Shown one piece after another: positions 61,618 through 64,000 of a stretch of 64,000 bases of DNA. The stretch covers positions 310,001 to 374,000 of the forward strand of contig CAYXLI010000001.1 of assembly GCA_964464925.1 (NCBI GenBank), given 5' to 3'. The notes below the pieces were generated by a model. The model ran no database searches, was not told the origin of the DNA, and was given only the letters and a program-made list of their open reading frames with translations. The position numbers and the translations under genes are program-made. Source of the DNA: CAYXLI01 sp964464925 (GTDB taxonomy: Bacteria > Acidobacteriota > Terriglobia > Bryobacterales > Bryobacteraceae). The first letter of the stretch is position 1, and each line of letters starts with the position of its first letter.

Positions 61618-62019
61618 TTACTGAGAGATGATCATTTTCGACTGGCTGGATATCGTGAACGAACTGCCGGAAATCCAGATCAGTATTGGCGTTATTGTGT
61701 AGGTGGCCACTACCTGAACCGTCGAGCCCGGAGTATTACCCGGAGCCCAGGTTGTGGTCACATTCAGGCTGCCCGGGTCCAGGCCGATCGCCCAATGCTG
61801 CACGATGCTCTGAATATCGCTGTTCGTTGCCGCCGAGCCGCTCATGCTGCCGTGCACTATGGCGTATCGGGCGGCTTCCTTTGTTGCCCCGGCCAGGATG
61901 TTATACGCACCGGCGATGCGGCCGAAATCCATGATCCCGATCAGCGTCACCATGAATACCAACAAGGAGATGGACAGCTCTACGATCGAGGAGCCCCTCT
62001 GTCTGTTCCGCCGTCTCAT
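61618..62019 (-). CDS. TadE-like minor pseudopilin (second)
   Basis: A 133-residue protein from MRRRNRQRGSS. The short basic leader is followed by a TadE membrane segment, SSIVELSISLLVFMVTLIGIMDFGRI (about 10-35, with the conserved Glu and FGR), then an exported beta-rich domain. TadE-like pseudopilins are processed by the prepilin peptidase TadV and take part in Flp pilus assembly. The ATG overlaps the preceding stop by four bases. An upstream extension of the same frame lies inside the preceding gene and is ignored. The major pilin and motor genes are not in the window. Confidence 0.85.
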   Translation of the reverse strand: MRRRNRQRGSSIVELSISLLVFMVTLIGIMDFGRIAGAYNILAGATKEAARYAIVHGSMSGSAATNSDIQSIVQHWAIGLDPGSLNVTTTWAPGNTPGSTVQVVATYTITPILIWISGSSFTISSQSKMIISQ

Positions 62020-62495
62020 TGCACCCTCATCTTTGCCGTACGGTTCAGCACGATGCTGCTCGGAATGCCCGGATAGTTCAGCATTGTATTGAAGGTGTAG
62101 CTTACGGTCACTTGGGCGTAGCCGTTCGGTGTCGTCGAGCCGCACGATGTGCTGCTCGTGCAGGAGACCGCAGTCGAGCTCCCGCTGCAGAGGCAAAACG
62201 TGCTGGCTGATGCCGTGATCCCCGTTAGTCCCTGGCCTGCCGCGTCGTCCAGCGCCGCCTGCTGCATTCCGCCCGTGTTCCCGGCGTTCCCAGGACTGAA
62301 TGTGCCGTACTGCACGCCGGCTCGTGCCGCATTCGAAACCGCGATTCCAGCGTACACAACCCGAGCAAAGTCCATCGCGCCGCAGCACATCAGCAGGAGC
62401 ACTGGGAAAATAATAGCCAGCTCGACCAGTGCGCCTCCTTTACGTTGACGATTCAACCGGAGCACACACAATTGAGTTGAGACAGGTGCCCTCAT
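62016..62495 (-). CDS. TadE-like minor pseudopilin (first)
   Basis: A 159-residue protein and the first gene of the leftward pseudopilin operon. The leader LNRQRKGGALVELAIIFPVLLLMCCGAMDFARVVY carries the TadE anchor pattern (Glu after the leader, FAR at the end of the helix). The exported part has four cysteines, with CLCSGSST and CTSSTSCGS likely to form disulfides. Together with the next two genes it makes up a compact Tad-type set. The first ATG is at 62495; a later start at the Leu-Asn-Arg-Gln segment is possible because the first 12 residues add little. Confidence 0.8.
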   Translation of the reverse strand: MRAPVSTQLCVLRLNRQRKGGALVELAIIFPVLLLMCCGAMDFARVVYAGIAVSNAARAGVQYGTFSPGNAGNTGGMQQAALDDAAGQGLTGITASASTFCLCSGSSTAVSCTSSTSCGSTTPNGYAQVTVSYTFNTMLNYPGIPSSIVLNRTAKMRVQ

Positions 62496-62796
62496 GCGTC
62501 GTTTAGTCTAAGGCGTTTTTAAGGTCATGTTAATAGTCTTAACCTAGAAAAGTACTGGACATCGCGACCACCGGAGAAATGGAGGTGTAAAAGCCAAAAC
62601 ACGGCTCTTAAATTTCGTTATCGAACTGAAAACAAGACATTAAGATGTGGAAAGCCTTCTGGACCGGGAGTACTACTAGGAGTGTGCCGGGCGTTACAAG
62701 TGCTAAGGTTTCGTTGTAACCGTTTTATTTCGCTCTGGTCTTGCGGCTCCAGCCTCCCGATCGCGGCACGACGCTGTTAGACTATCGCTTTCAGCA
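62496..62796. other. Divergent intergenic region between Tad and trpB genes
   Basis: About 300 bp with AT-richer stretches (TTAATAGTCTTAA, AAATTTCGTTATCG) than its surroundings. It should hold the promoters of both the leftward pseudopilin operon and trpB. I see no hairpin, riboswitch or ORF that I can support. Confidence 0.5.
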
Positions 62797-64000
62797 ATGA
62801 CTGACTCTGTGAAGTACGTGCTCGATGAGAGCCGGATCCCAAGATCCTGGTACAATCTCGTCCCCGAGCTGCCGGCTCCGCTACCGCCAGTGCTGCATCC
62901 GGGTACGCTGCAACCCATAGGTCCGGACGATCTTGCGCCGTTGTTCCCCATGTCCTTAATTGCCCAGGAGGGCAGCACCGACCGCGAAATCGGGATTCCC
63001 GATCCTGTTCGCGACGTCTATAAGCAGTGGCGGCCTACCCCCTTGCTCCGCGCCCGGCGTCTGGAAAGCGCGCTCGACACGCCCGCCAGGATCTATTACA
63101 AATACGAAGGCGTCAGCCCTGCGGGCAGTCATAAGCCGAACACCGCCGTCGCGCAAGCGTTCTACAACCGCGACGCCGGCGTCCGCCGCACATTACTGAG
63201 ACCGGAGCCGGTCAGTGGGGTTCGTCCTTGGCTTATGCGGGAGCGCTGTTCGGCATCGAGGTACAGGTCTTTATGGTCCGCGTATCCTACAACCAGAAGC
63301 CCTACCGCCGCGCGCTGATGGAGACCTACGGCGCCCGTTGCGTGGCTTCACCGTCATTGGAGACCCAGTCCGGCCGCGCCATTCTGGCCAAGAAACCTGA
63401 GCATCCGGGCAGCCTCGGTATCGCGATTTCAGAAGCAGTGGAAGTGGCCGCGCAGAGCGGAGACGCAAAGTACGCGCTCGGGTCCGTCCTGAATCATGTG
63501 CTGCTGCATCAGACGGTGATCGGCCAGGAAGCGATCGAGCAACTGGAGATGGCCGGCGATTACCCGGATGTAGTGGTGGGCTGCACCGGTGGCGGATCCA
63601 ATTTCGCCGGTATCGCATTCCCGTTTCTCGGAGCCAAACTGCGCGGAGGACGCGACGTGCGCCTCGTTGCCGTAGAACCGTCCGCCTGCCCAAGTATGTC
63701 GCGCGGGAAGTATGCATACGATTTCGGCGATACCGCGCACCTTACGCCGCTGACGAAGATGCACACCTTGGGGTCTACGTTCACGCCACCGGGTTTCCAT
63801 GCAGGGGGCTTGCGCTATCACGGCATGGCGCCTCTGGTCAGCCATGTGAGGGAACTCGGCCTCCTCGAAGTTCAGGCGTACACTCAGAACAGTTGTTTCG
63901 CTGCTGGTGTTCAATTCGCTCGTGCGGAAGGAATCGTCCCCACTCCGGAAGCTAACCACGCCGTTCGCGGTGCCATCGAAGAAGCGCTCCGCTGTAAGCG
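62797..64000 (+). pseudogene. trpB: trpB2-type tryptophan synthase beta chain, frameshifted and cut by window end
   Basis: The gene encodes a pyridoxal-phosphate enzyme of the TrpB2 type: VKYVLDESRIPRSWYNL, WRPTPLLRARRLES and the cofactor-lysine region SPAGSHKPNTAVAQAFYN. After residue 132 (RDAGVRR) the first frame runs into unrelated sequence and stops at 63318. The correct continuation, TETGAGQWGSSLAYAG..., lies in the frame beginning at 63195 and is open to 64000, including VGCTGGGSNFAG and EPSACPSMSRGKYAYD. One base is missing near 63190-63195, compatible with an authentic deletion or a sequencing error. The rest reads as normal TrpB2, with conserved residues kept on both sides, so recent loss or an assembly error is most likely. 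The 3' end is outside the window. trpA is not present. Confidence 0.85.

Overview
The window looks like a chromosomal segment from a Gram-negative bacterium, most plausibly an Acidobacteriota of the Solibacter/Bryobacter type. This is an inference from gene content. lpxC and kdsC imply lipopolysaccharide. A 1,060-residue Oar-like TonB-dependent receptor with an N-terminal carboxypeptidase-regulatory-like domain, a PQQ dehydrogenase paired with a dihaem cytochrome c, a VIT/vWA protein and Tad-type pseudopilins are typical of that group. Genes are tightly packed on both strands, many with 1-17 bp overlaps. I see no rRNA, tRNA, CRISPR array or prophage.

Layout. 1-7.2 kb: a leftward group tilS, ftsH, gph-like, ttcA-like; a rightward pair kdsC and an ACT-domain protein; a leftward LmbE deacetylase plus a tiny membrane protein. 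7.4-10.7 kb: ilvD and a polytopic membrane protein. 10.7-14.1 kb: an accessory patch with a TetR regulator and likely operator, a TIM-barrel glycosidase-like protein, an ISL3-family transposase and a strong hairpin. 14.1-19.5 kb: leftward trxA, glgA, two tandem paralogous membrane-anchored coiled-coil proteins and a purine permease. 19.5-22.5 kb: an acetyltransferase, glutamate formiminotransferase and a HutI-like protein lacking every expected metal ligand. 22.7-31.4 kb: an SMP-30-like lipoprotein, a pseudouridine synthase, cytochrome c plus PQQ dehydrogenase, dnaE2, an ankyrin lipoprotein and an SRA-like/HNH nuclease. 31.4-34.7 kb: a leftward GH127-like glycosidase and an enolase-superfamily protein.

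34.8-49.0 kb holds the most interesting unit: six overlapping rightward genes encoding a membrane-anchored beta-propeller, a VIT/vWA protein with an MG-like tail, a 2,322-residue TPR protein, a DUF3352/YfaA-like protein, a minimal SxxK-SxN-KTG penicillin-binding fold and a SpoIID-like protein. Everything in it appears exported or membrane-anchored, which suggests an envelope or peptidoglycan-linked machine of unknown function. An Oar-like receptor follows.

52.2-64.0 kb: a leftward lipid/envelope group (lpxC, a CDP-alcohol phosphatidyltransferase and small membrane proteins), then polA with a degenerate proofreading domain, a lipoprotein cyclophilin, xseA, three TadE/TadG-type pseudopilins and a type-2 trpB that carries an apparent 1-nt deletion and runs off the end of the window.
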